Source: Actinomyces wuliandei (GTDB lineage Bacteria > Actinomycetota > Actinomycetes > Actinomycetales > Actinomycetaceae). From it: a stretch of 64,000 nucleotides of DNA. Under the pieces are notes generated by a model. It saw only the letters and a list, made by a program, of their open reading frames with translations, had not been told where the DNA came from and made no database searches. Made by a program: the position numbers and the translations under genes. The first letter of the stretch is position 1, and each line of letters begins with the position of its first letter. Location: contig NZ_CP025227.1 in NCBI RefSeq assembly GCF_004010955.1, positions 3,038,001 through 3,102,000 of the forward strand. Reading direction: 5' to 3'. Below are positions 25,223 through 32,543 of this stretch, piece by piece.

Positions 25223-25310
25223 CTCCTTGTCGGGTCCTTGTCGGGTCCTTGTCGGGTCCTTGTCTGGTCCTTGTCTGGTCCTTGTCTGGTCCTTGTCTGG
25301 TCCTTGTCGG
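25223..25310 (-). repeat. 11-bp tandem repeat in the leader of the carbamoyltransferase-like gene
   Basis: Seven consecutive 11-bp units, GTCCTTGTCGG or GTCCTTGTCTG on the plus strand, from 25234 to 25310, plus one diverged unit at 25223-25233. The diverged unit contains the gene's ribosome binding site (AAGGAGG on the minus strand), and every other unit carries the near-match AAGGAC. Copy-number change by slippage would alter the leader. Confidence 0.9.
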
Positions 25311-25400
25311 GCAGTGGCGTCGGGCAGTGGCTGCGCCGGGGGCTGTCACGAGCCGGGACCACCTGCCGCCCACCTCGTTCAGCCACCGGCCCGGCAGGGG

Positions 25401-26780
25401 TCAGCAGCGCCTGATCACGCGACCGCCCATGGACTCGCGGTCCACCAGGCGGCCACGAAGGAAGGTGCGGTGCACCACCCCGCGCAGCCTCCGCCTGTGG
25501 TAGGGGGTGACCTTGTTCCTGTGCTCCAGCCGCTGGGCATCGACGACGAAGGTCTCCCGGGGGTCCATCACCACCAGGTCGGCGTCACGTCCTGCAGCGA
25601 TGGCACCCTTGCCCGGGATACTGAAGGCCTGGCAGGGAGCGGTAGCCATCCAGCGGACAAGGTCCTGCGGACCCACGCCATGCTCCTCGCCAGCCGTCAG
25701 CACGGCCGCAGGCCCCACCTGCACGGAGGAGACACCGCCCCACGCCGTGGAAAAGTCTCCGGTCTGCCGGTTCTTGAGGTCCTCGGTGCAGGGAGAGTGG
25801 TCTGAGGCGACGTGGTCGATAGTGCCGTCGAGCAGCCCCTCCCACAGCGCCTGCCTGTTGGTCTCCTCCCGCAGCGGCGGGGCACACTTGTACTCGGTGG
25901 CACCGTCAGGCACCGTGTGCGCCGCAAAGGTCAGGTAGTGGGGGCAGGTCTCCGCAGTGACCTGGACGCCGTCGTCCTTGGCCCGACGGATCGCAGGCAG
26001 GGCCCGGGCGGAGGACAGGTGGAGGATGTGCACCCGCGCCCCCGTGGCACGGGCCGCCTGGAGGACCCGGTCGATGGCCTGGACCTCCGCCTGGGACGGT
26101 CGCGAGGCCAGGTAGCCGACGTACTCCCGCCCCACGTTCTGGGGAGCAGCCGCCAGCACCTGGGGGTCCTCGGCGTGGACGAGCAGGACCGCTCCCAGCT
26201 CGGCCACCTCGGCGGCCACCCGGTCCAGCTCCGTGTAGCTCAGGTGGCCGTACTCCGTGATACCGGAGAAGGAGGTGAAGCACTTGAAACCGAAGACCCC
26301 ACGCTGCCACAGGGGCGCCAGCTGGGCGGTACCGCCAGGGACCGCCCCTGCCCACAGTCCGACGTCCACCGAGAGCCTGTCGCGAGTGGCCGCCTCCTTG
26401 GCCTCCAGCGCCTCCACTGTCGTGGTAGGAGGAGAGGAGTTGAGCGGCATGTCGATGATCGTCGTCACACCTGCGGCCAGAGCGGCCCGGGTAGCGCTCT
26501 CGTAGCCCTCCCAGCTGGTGCGGCCCGGTTCGTTGACGTGGACATGGGTGTCCACCAGGCCGGGCATGAGGACGCAGGTGCCCGGTACGCTCACCTCCGC
26601 GTCAGCACTGACAGGGGCGTCAATACCCGCTACTGCGGTGATGCGCTCCCCGTCGACAACAACGGCGGCCGGGCGGGTGCCCCCCGGCAGGACGACCTGC
26701 TGGGAGCGGACGACCAGGTCGTGGTGCGACGGCGTGGCGGACGTGCCTGGCAGTGGTGGTGCAGGGGCGGTGGTCTCCAT
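25401..26780 (-). CDS. allB: Allantoinase
   Basis: A 459-residue amidohydrolase that opens allantoin to allantoate. Metal and catalytic motifs are complete: DTHVHVNEPGRTSWEGYES with His79 and His81, GFKCFTSFSG with the lysine expected to be carbamylated, LLVHAEDP, ILHLSSARALP, and VASDHSPCTEDLKNRQTGDF. It matches E. coli AllB in TETCPHY, KNRQTGDFSTAWGGVSSVQ and the C-terminal RHKVSPY-like HRNKVTPYHRRRL. The start is the ATG at 26780 behind GGAGATCCGCC; the open frame extends further upstream but lacks coding character. It lies between an NCS1 permease and the carbamoyltransferase-like gene. A dihydropyrimidinase or hydantoinase activity is less likely given the NEPGRTxWEGY signature. Confidence 0.93.
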   Translation of the reverse strand: METTAPAPPLPGTSATPSHHDLVVRSQQVVLPGGTRPAAVVVDGERITAVAGIDAPVSADAEVSVPGTCVLMPGLVDTHVHVNEPGRTSWEGYESATRAALAAGVTTIIDMPLNSSPPTTTVEALEAKEAATRDRLSVDVGLWAGAVPGGTAQLAPLWQRGVFGFKCFTSFSGITEYGHLSYTELDRVAAEVAELGAVLLVHAEDPQVLAAAPQNVGREYVGYLASRPSQAEVQAIDRVLQAARATGARVHILHLSSARALPAIRRAKDDGVQVTAETCPHYLTFAAHTVPDGATEYKCAPPLREETNRQALWEGLLDGTIDHVASDHSPCTEDLKNRQTGDFSTAWGGVSSVQVGPAAVLTAGEEHGVGPQDLVRWMATAPCQAFSIPGKGAIAAGRDADLVVMDPRETFVVDAQRLEHRNKVTPYHRRRLRGVVHRTFLRGRLVDRESMGGRVIRRC

Positions 26781-26949
26781 GGCGGATCTCCGTGTCTGGT
26801 CTGTCTTGTCTGTGTGGGCCTGTGGGTGCGGTCTGGTGTGCTCTGTGGTCCCGGATACCCACCGATGCCGCCCGGTACTGTCCGGGGCCGCCGGTGCCTC
26901 GCGGCTGGTGACGGGCGTTAGCAGGTTCGGGCGGCACCTGTCCTGCGAG

Positions 26950-28452
26950 TCAGCGGGAGACAGAGTCCCGGTCTGCCTCCAGGTCCACAGACTCCGCCTG
27001 GCGAACCGCGCGCAGCACATAGGGGTCGTGTCGGGACAGGAGAAGGTGCACACCCAGCCCCAGCGCGGCGCCGATGAACCAGGAGAAGGGGCTGAGGAAC
27101 CTGCAGGGGTCGGTCGGTACCACCGCCACGGCTACCGAGGGAGCGCTGGCGACGACGAAGGCCCACACCGCCCTGAGGTTCCACCCCCGGGTGAAGGAGT
27201 GGAGGCCGTCAGCGCGGAACAGCTCGGAGACCTGAACCTTCTCCCGGCGCAGGATGTAGTAATCGGCGATGATGATGCCGAACAGCGGCCCCAGGACGGC
27301 ACCCAGGGCAGCCAGGAACACGTTGATGATGACCGGGTTGCTGTAGAGGTTCCACGGGGTGATCACCAAGGCGATGCAGGCCGAGATGACACCTCCCCGG
27401 ACAAAGGTGATCCTCTCTGGCCAGGCATTGGCCAGGTCGTAGGCCGGGGAGACGAAGTTCGCCACCACGTTGATCCCTAGCGTCGCCACCGTGAAGGTCA
27501 CCGCACCCAGGATGATGGCTACCGGGTGCTCGATCCGCGCGACGAGCTCGATGGGGTCAAAGATGTAGTCCCCGTAGATCCTCAGGGAGCCCGCAGTGAC
27601 CAGTACAGAGACCACGGAGAAGGCGATGAAGTTGACGGGCAGGCCCCACAGGTTCGCCATCCACACGGCCCGGCGTGTCGGAGAGAACCGGGAGAAGTCG
27701 CAGAAGTTCAGCAGGAGGGTGGAGAAGTAGGACACCGTCAGGGCCACAGCGGCTCCCACGGCGTGAGCAGTTCCCCAGCGGGCTGGGGACGTGGCAAGGT
27801 TGAGCGAGATGTGCCAGTCCGCACGCATAAGGATGTAGACGGTCAGGACGAGCATGACGACCCACACCGCAGGACCAGCCCAGTCCTGGAACCGGCGGAT
27901 GGTATCCATGCCGTTGCGCAGCAGCAGCAGCTGGAGTGCCCACATGAAAAGGAAGGCGGCCCAGCCCAGAAGGCTCTCACCCAGGAACCTGGCCTGCCCG
28001 ACCTCGGTGACACCGGGCCATATGCCCCCGACCAGCACGATGACGGCCCTAGAGGCCAGCCAGGTCTGGATGCCGTACCAGCAGATCGCCACGAATCCTC
28101 GCAGCAGTGCGGGCAGGTTGGAGCCCAGCGTGCCGAAGGTGATCCGCGCCAGGACGGGATAGCACAGGCCTGTCCTCTGCCCAGCAAATCCCACGAGATT
28201 CATGAGGAGGAAGACCACGATGATGCCTACGGTCAGCGAGGCAAACACAGAGACGGCACCGATGCCCAGGGCGAAGAGACCAGCGGCAAAGGTGTAGCCA
28301 CCGATGGAGTGAATGTCTGACATCCACATGGCGAAGAGGGAGAAGAATCCCCAGTCCCGGCTCCTGGCCGGCGCCAGGTCGTCATTGATCAGGCGGGGAT
28401 CGACCGACGCGGTCGACTCGGTCGGGTGCCCGGCTAGTGTGTCGTGTTCCAC
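26950..28452 (-). CDS. NCS1 family allantoin/hydantoin permease (copy 2)
   Basis: A 500-residue permease with about 12 membrane segments. NCS1 signatures: LINDDLAPARSRDWGFFSLF, MWMSDIHSIGGYTFAAGLF, VAICWYGIQTWLAS and NLWGLPVNFIAF. Placed between the racemase-like gene and allantoinase, it is the likely allantoin importer. The start is a GTG at 28452 behind AAAGGACG. The C-terminal region (YILRREKVQVSELFRADG) is of the PucI/allantoin-permease type. Compare copy 1 at the far end of the operon. Confidence 0.9.
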   Translation of the reverse strand: MEHDTLAGHPTESTASVDPRLINDDLAPARSRDWGFFSLFAMWMSDIHSIGGYTFAAGLFALGIGAVSVFASLTVGIIVVFLLMNLVGFAGQRTGLCYPVLARITFGTLGSNLPALLRGFVAICWYGIQTWLASRAVIVLVGGIWPGVTEVGQARFLGESLLGWAAFLFMWALQLLLLRNGMDTIRRFQDWAGPAVWVVMLVLTVYILMRADWHISLNLATSPARWGTAHAVGAAVALTVSYFSTLLLNFCDFSRFSPTRRAVWMANLWGLPVNFIAFSVVSVLVTAGSLRIYGDYIFDPIELVARIEHPVAIILGAVTFTVATLGINVVANFVSPAYDLANAWPERITFVRGGVISACIALVITPWNLYSNPVIINVFLAALGAVLGPLFGIIIADYYILRREKVQVSELFRADGLHSFTRGWNLRAVWAFVVASAPSVAVAVVPTDPCRFLSPFSWFIGAALGLGVHLLLSRHDPYVLRAVRQAESVDLEADRDSVSR

Positions 28453-28525
28453 CGCAGCGTCCTTTCAGTCTTGTGAGATTCGCTCCACCCGCTTCAGGCG
28501 CCGTTGCCCGACCGGGTGCACGCAG

Positions 28526-29263
28526 TCAGGTGACCTCAATGGCCTCAGCGGACAGGGGCCAGCCACTGAGCCGCTTGGGACGAGGCTCGGCATAGGTGCG
28601 GACCTTGGAGGTACGCAGGCCCAGGTCCACCAGGAGCTCCGCAGTCTTGACCGCAGCAGCCACCCCCTCGACCACCGGGACCCCCAGCTCCTCGGCGAGC
28701 ACGGCATCCAGTCCCGCCATACCGCCACAGCCCAGGACGACGACCTCGGCGAGGTCCTGCTCCACAGCCAGCCGGGCCTGGTGGGCAATCGCCTCCCGTG
28801 CCCGGGCAGTGTCCTCGAGCTCCAGCACGCCAAGACCGGTCGCCCGTACGGAGCTGCAGTGGTCCAGCAGGCCGAAGCACAGGAGGCGGTCCTCAATGTG
28901 GGGGACGGTGCGGTCCAGGGTGGTGACCACCGAGAAACGGCGGCCCAGCACCATCGCTGTGTGCACGGCCGCCTCAGTGATGTCAACAACCGGCACCTCT
29001 AAGAGCTCCATGAGGCCCTCCTTGCCGTGGTCACCGAAGCCGGCCAGGACCACAGCGTCAGCACCGCCCTGGTAGGTGACCACCGCGTCCATGACGGCAG
29101 CGGCAGCAAGGTAGGACTCAAAGCCCCCCTCTACGGAGTCCGCGCCAACGGCGGGGGTCAGGCCCACGATGTCCGTGCCGCTGCGGGCCACTGCGGCGGC
29201 AGCCTGGCAGATGCTTTCGGTCATGGAGGAGGTGGTGTTGACGTTGACGGCGAGGATCTTCAT
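28526..29263 (-). CDS. Allantoin/hydantoin racemase-like protein lacking the first catalytic cysteine
   Basis: A 245-residue Asp/Glu racemase superfamily protein most like allantoin racemase HpxA: KILAVNVNTTSSMTESICQA, FSVVTTLDRTVPHIEDRLL, VVVLGCGGMAGL and the C-terminal LSGWPLS. It probably acts on allantoin or a related hydantoin before allantoinase, which is stereospecific. Racemases of this family use two cysteines. The second is present (Cys179 in LGCGGM), but the first position, Cys in the ACFGDPG of HpxA, is Gly75 in LAGFGDHG. The DNA there reads GGC clearly. Gly/Cys is the pattern of arylmalonate decarboxylase, so the reaction may not be racemisation. It is the first gene of the catabolic operon. 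Confidence 0.82.
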   Translation of the reverse strand: MKILAVNVNTTSSMTESICQAAAAVARSGTDIVGLTPAVGADSVEGGFESYLAAAAVMDAVVTYQGGADAVVLAGFGDHGKEGLMELLEVPVVDITEAAVHTAMVLGRRFSVVTTLDRTVPHIEDRLLCFGLLDHCSSVRATGLGVLELEDTARAREAIAHQARLAVEQDLAEVVVLGCGGMAGLDAVLAEELGVPVVEGVAAAVKTAELLVDLGLRTSKVRTYAEPRPKRLSGWPLSAEAIEVT

Positions 29264-29431
29264 TGTTCCGCGCTCTCAGGAGGTTCGACGGTTTGCGTAT
29301 CAGCACCTGGGCTCTCAGGCTCCGGGCTGCTGGGGTCCTGAGCAGCCCGGAGCCTGCGGCGGGATGACGCGGTAGCGCACCCACACTGCGGATCCACGGC
29401 GAGCAGCTCACCCGCACTGGATACCTAAGAA

Positions 29432-29446
29432 CTCAGTGCTCTGAGG
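29432..29446 (+). promoter_or_regulatory. Candidate operator, copy 1 of CTCAGTGCTCTGAGG
   Basis: The 15-mer CTCAGTGCTCTGAGG has dyad symmetry (CTCAG/CTGAG). It lies 169 bases upstream of the racemase-like start, and its reverse complement recurs exactly at 30135-30149. Flanking bases also resemble each other (GGATACC here, GGTATC there). A GntR-type regulator is encoded next door. Confidence 0.45.
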
Positions 29447-29661
29447 TCTTGTGCATCCATTACACCACCGGCTGCGGACCTTGGCAACCCCCCATCCTGA
29501 CCCGCTCCGGCCCCAACCATGACCACAGGGGCCGAGCACTGCCCCCCGCCTCCAGCCCGGCCTGTCAAGAACCGTGGACGCCCCCTTACCTGGCAACCAC
29601 CCCTGAGGGGTTCTCCTGGCTGGCTCTCCCGCGTCGGTCCTGGTAGCGGACAGAAACGTCA

Positions 29662-29693
29662 AGGAGGACGGCCACCGACGCGGCCGTCCTCCT
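29662..29693 (-). terminator. Terminator after the small membrane protein gene
   Basis: A perfect 12-bp inverted repeat: AGGAGGACGGCC at 29662-29673 and GGCCGTCCTCCT at 29682-29693, with an 8-base loop. On the minus strand it is followed by TTGACGTTTCTG. It lies 65 bases after the small membrane protein stop, separating that transcript from the allantoin operon. Confidence 0.65.
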
Positions 29694-29758
29694 CGCTCCC
29701 TTCCGCACGACCCCCCCTTGCGGCGTACCCATTCACGGATACGCAAATATGGCGACAA

Positions 29759-30043
29759 TCACATTCCGGAGCGGTGAAGCAGTCGGAAGGCAGTCGCCAC
29801 ACAGACCACGACAGACACAAAGGCGCAGGCAAGCACCGTAGGCAGGGATCCTGCGGCCGCAGCAAAGATAATGAACATCCCCAGCACCGCCAGCACCGCC
29901 AGCACCACAGTCACCGTGGTTACCACGGCCTCCACATCAGCCGTGCTGACTGCGGCGCCCTCCGTCTGGCTGGCCCCCGGGGACTGCGGGACCCCCACCG
30001 CCTCGACGGCGGAAGGACTGATAGATGCGGTTGTTGCTGACAT
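29759..30043 (-). CDS. Small membrane protein, hypothetical
   Basis: 94 residues. A polar Ser/Ala/Pro-rich N-terminus (1-36) is followed by two adjacent hydrophobic segments, about 38-62 (VVTTVTVVLAVLAVLGMFII) and 66-88 (LPTVLACAFVSVVVCVATAF), ending LLHRSGM. I do not recognise a family. It is judged real because GCAGGAG stands well placed before the ATG, the hydrophobic pattern is coherent, and a terminator follows it. It lies between the GntR regulator and the allantoin operon, on the same strand, so it may be co-expressed with the regulator or assist one of the NCS1 permeases. Confidence 0.6.
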   Translation of the reverse strand: MSATTASISPSAVEAVGVPQSPGASQTEGAAVSTADVEAVVTTVTVVLAVLAVLGMFIIFAAAAGSLPTVLACAFVSVVVCVATAFRLLHRSGM

Positions 30044-30134
30044 GGCTCCTGCTCTCTGGCATGGGCGGGAGCGCGTGAGAGCCGTGCTCCCGCACAGCCT
30101 TGTACGTCTCGACAGTCCAACCGAGCATAAACCA

Positions 30135-30149
30135 CCTCAGAGCACTGAG
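30135..30149 (-). promoter_or_regulatory. Candidate operator, copy 2 of the 15-mer
   Basis: CCTCAGAGCACTGAG, the exact reverse complement of the site at 29432-29446, 92 bases upstream of the small membrane protein start and about 90 bases past the end of the GntR gene. Confidence 0.45.
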
Positions 30150-30237
30150 CATTGTCAGATACCTCTCACCCCTCAGGTCCTAGGGCCCTTCACAACCTGA
30201 CCGGGGTGGGCGAGACCCCTCCTTGGCCGCCAGGTCC

Positions 30238-30960
30238 TCAGAGGCCGTCAGACAGCTCCCCGCCCTGGCGGTCACGTGCTGCCAGGATGTCGGCCCGCGT
30301 CTGCGCCATGTGCTCACGCATCAGCTCAGCGGCCCGGGCGGCGTCGCCGACAGCAACCGCCTCCTGGATAGCACGGTGCTGCTCAGCCACACGCGTCCGC
30401 ACGCCCTGAGCCTCTGCGGCTCTGAACCTGGCACCGAGCAGGGCGTCACGGTAGGGGTGCACCGCAGCGGGGACGAACTGGTTGCCGGCAGCGCTGAGAA
30501 CGGCGTCGTGAAAGGCGTTGTCCAGCCCGACCACAGCCTGGACGTCGTCGGTTCTCGCGGCCACCTCGTACTCCTCCACGCACCGTGACATCTCCGCTAG
30601 ATGACTGTCCGAGCGGTGAGCAGCCGCCAGCCGGACGGCACCGACCTCCAGCATCTCCTGAACCCCCAGGACGTCGAGCTCCACCTCCAGCACACGCCCC
30701 TCGTGCGCGGCCACGTACATGAGGTAGCGCAGCTCGCGCCACCGGAACCGCGGCAGGAGGAACGTGCCCCTCCCGTGCACAACGTTGAGGACCCCGCCCA
30801 TAGAGAGGTTCCTCACCGCCTCACGCATTGTTGGCCGCGAGACCCGAAGGAACCGGGCCAGCTCGGCCTCGGCGGGAAGCGGCTCGTCCTCCACGAAGGT
30901 TCCGTTGGCAACCGCGTCGAGAACCTTCTCAACGGCCCCTGCCACCATGTCATTGGCCAC
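30238..30960 (-). CDS. GntR family regulator with FCD ligand domain (FadR subfamily)
   Basis: A 240-residue regulator. A winged-helix domain (about 5-75) has PLPAEAELARFLRVSRPTMR, EAVRNLSMGGVLNVVHGRG and TFLLPR. An all-helical FCD domain (about 95-225) has FHDAVLSAAGNQFVPAAVHP and the metal/ligand His in EQHRAIQEAVAVGD and MREHMAQT. FCD regulators sense carboxylic acids such as glyoxylate-pathway intermediates and usually repress nearby catabolic genes; AllS/AllR-like control of the allantoin operon is the obvious hypothesis. The GTG at 30960 follows TGAGGAGTCTGC, a better start than the ATG at 30948. Confidence 0.9.
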   Translation of the reverse strand: MANDMVAGAVEKVLDAVANGTFVEDEPLPAEAELARFLRVSRPTMREAVRNLSMGGVLNVVHGRGTFLLPRFRWRELRYLMYVAAHEGRVLEVELDVLGVQEMLEVGAVRLAAAHRSDSHLAEMSRCVEEYEVAARTDDVQAVVGLDNAFHDAVLSAAGNQFVPAAVHPYRDALLGARFRAAEAQGVRTRVAEQHRAIQEAVAVGDAARAAELMREHMAQTRADILAARDRQGGELSDGL

Positions 30961-31085
30961 GCAGACTCCTCACGCACAGGCTCCCAGGATGTGGCAGCGT
31001 AACTGGACGACCGCGCACGAAGGGGCCTGACCGACATCCAGTACTATCGCTCGCAGCCTACCCTCCACCCTGAGCAGTACGCTCT

Positions 31086-32453
31086 TCAGCGCGCTGCGGG
31101 ACCGCCCAGCGGCTCCGCCTGCTGCTGCCGCGACCCGGTCTCGGCCTCTGCCGCCACCGCCCTGGGCACCCCGCCCAGGGCACGCACCAACCACCAGTAG
31201 GCAGCCGCTGTCGCCCACACGAGCACCACCAGCGCCGCCTGCACCGGTGCCGACCAGCCGGTTCCCGGAAGCACCAGGACCGCAGCTCCTGCCGCCGCGC
31301 ACTCGGCAGTGTTGAACAGGACGTCGTAGATACTGAAGGCACGACCACGGTAACGGTCGGCCGTGTCGCTCTGGACTATCGTGTCCACAGCGATCTTGGC
31401 TCCCTGTACCCCCGCACCGAACACGAGGAGACCGCCGGTCATCCAGTGCTGGTCGTAGGTCGCCACAAGAACCAGCTGACCTGCGCTGCCCCCCGCAAGG
31501 CAGGTGACCACCCACGCTGACGGCGAGACCCGCTCGCGGGTGAGGGGGGTCAGGACCACCGCCACCCCGTGACCTGTCACTATCGCCCCCATGAGGACGC
31601 CGAACAGCACCAGGCCCCGGTCGGCGTCCTGCGGGGCAGCCAGCAGGTTGCGTGCAACCAGGATGACGGTGACGACCTCCATGCCGTAGACAAACCGGTG
31701 CAGCGCCATCGTGGCCAGTGCCAGGCCCGGGGTACCTCGCCGGACCAGGTAGCGCGCGGCGTCGACCAGGTCAGCCACAGCAGCCACGAGCCCAGCACCC
31801 AGGCCGGTACCCCCGTTGCCCTCCCGGCCGTCAGGCCCCAGCTGGTCAGGCTGCAGCCGGCTCACCACCAGGGCCGCACCGCAGTAGAGGAGGACTGCCG
31901 CCACCAGGCTGCCCGTGTCCTGCGGGCTGCCCTCGGGCAGCAGGAGCCTCAGCACCACCCCGATGACGGCACCCAGCGCGGTGGCCGCCCCACCCAAGGT
32001 GGGCACGACGGAGTTGGCCACCAGGAGACGCTCACGGGCCACGACCTGGGGCATTCCGGCGCTGAGCACGCTGAGCAGGAACCTGCTGGTACCCAGGGCC
32101 CCGAGCACGAGCAGGTAGAGGGGCGCCCCCGTACCGAGGACCCGCAGGACGACAGCGGTGGCAGCGACCAGGCCTGCCCGGGCCAGGTTGCCGTACAGGA
32201 GGGTCTGGCGGCGCCGCCACCGGTCGATGAGGGGGCCGGTCAAGGGACCGACGACGCTGAAGGGCAGGAGCATGACCACCAGGGCGGTAGCGACCCCGCC
32301 GGCTGTGGCCATGTTCTGGGCCTGGAAGAAGAAGAGGGTGGCCAGTCCCACCTGGACCATCCCGTCCCCGGTCTGGGACAGCAGCCGGACCGCCAGCAGA
32401 GTCCGGAAGGCCCGGGTGGAGGCAAGGTCCCTGAGGTCGGTCATCAGCCGCAT
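31086..32453 (-). CDS. MFS transporter
   Basis: A 455-residue protein with 10-12 membrane segments, beginning LASTRAFRTLLAVRLLSQTG. It has the MFS loop motif GPLTGPLIDRWRRRQTLLYG between helices 2 and 3 and a related loop in the second half (IVQSDTADRYRGRAFSIYDV). It looks like the drug/solute exporter group related to MFS_3. Start ATG at 32453 (or 32444). A much longer open frame continues upstream but is the antisense shadow of the esterase gene. It is divergent from the esterase with 90 bases between starts. The substrate is unknown. Confidence 0.85.
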   Translation of the reverse strand: MRLMTDLRDLASTRAFRTLLAVRLLSQTGDGMVQVGLATLFFFQAQNMATAGGVATALVVMLLPFSVVGPLTGPLIDRWRRRQTLLYGNLARAGLVAATAVVLRVLGTGAPLYLLVLGALGTSRFLLSVLSAGMPQVVARERLLVANSVVPTLGGAATALGAVIGVVLRLLLPEGSPQDTGSLVAAVLLYCGAALVVSRLQPDQLGPDGREGNGGTGLGAGLVAAVADLVDAARYLVRRGTPGLALATMALHRFVYGMEVVTVILVARNLLAAPQDADRGLVLFGVLMGAIVTGHGVAVVLTPLTRERVSPSAWVVTCLAGGSAGQLVLVATYDQHWMTGGLLVFGAGVQGAKIAVDTIVQSDTADRYRGRAFSIYDVLFNTAECAAAGAAVLVLPGTGWSAPVQAALVVLVWATAAAYWWLVRALGGVPRAVAAEAETGSRQQQAEPLGGPAAR

Positions 32454-32543
32454 GGGCGCTATGGTTCCCGGCCCGGGGGTCCAGGTCCAGCAAGCCTCGG
32501 AGCACCTTCTGCACAGCGGACCGAGTGACAGGACAATAGAGAT

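Larger units (their letters stand above)
29264..29758. other. Control region of the allantoin operon
   Basis: There is no gene in this 495-base spacer. It should hold the promoter of the minus-strand operon that begins with the racemase-like gene. Near 29432 is one copy of a palindromic 15-mer also found at 30135, and at 29662-29693 a strong hairpin ends the preceding transcript. No -35/-10 pair is convincing. Confidence 0.5.

Noticed and set aside
25223..25310. Tandem repeats as a CRISPR array
   Set aside because: Units are 11 bp and directly adjacent with no unique spacers; no cas gene is in the window. The PBP repeats at 4530-4700 were rejected for the same reason.
26781..27053. N-terminal extension of allantoinase
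   Set aside because: It overlaps the end of the NCS1 gene and has non-coding composition; the ATG at 26780 has a ribosome binding site and starts the normal family length.
29420..29480. tRNA-like stretch on the minus strand (GGTGGTGTAATGGATGCAC)
   Set aside because: It resembles a D-arm, but the anticodon stem-loop has the wrong size, there is no GTTCGA-type T-loop and the acceptor ends do not pair over seven bases.
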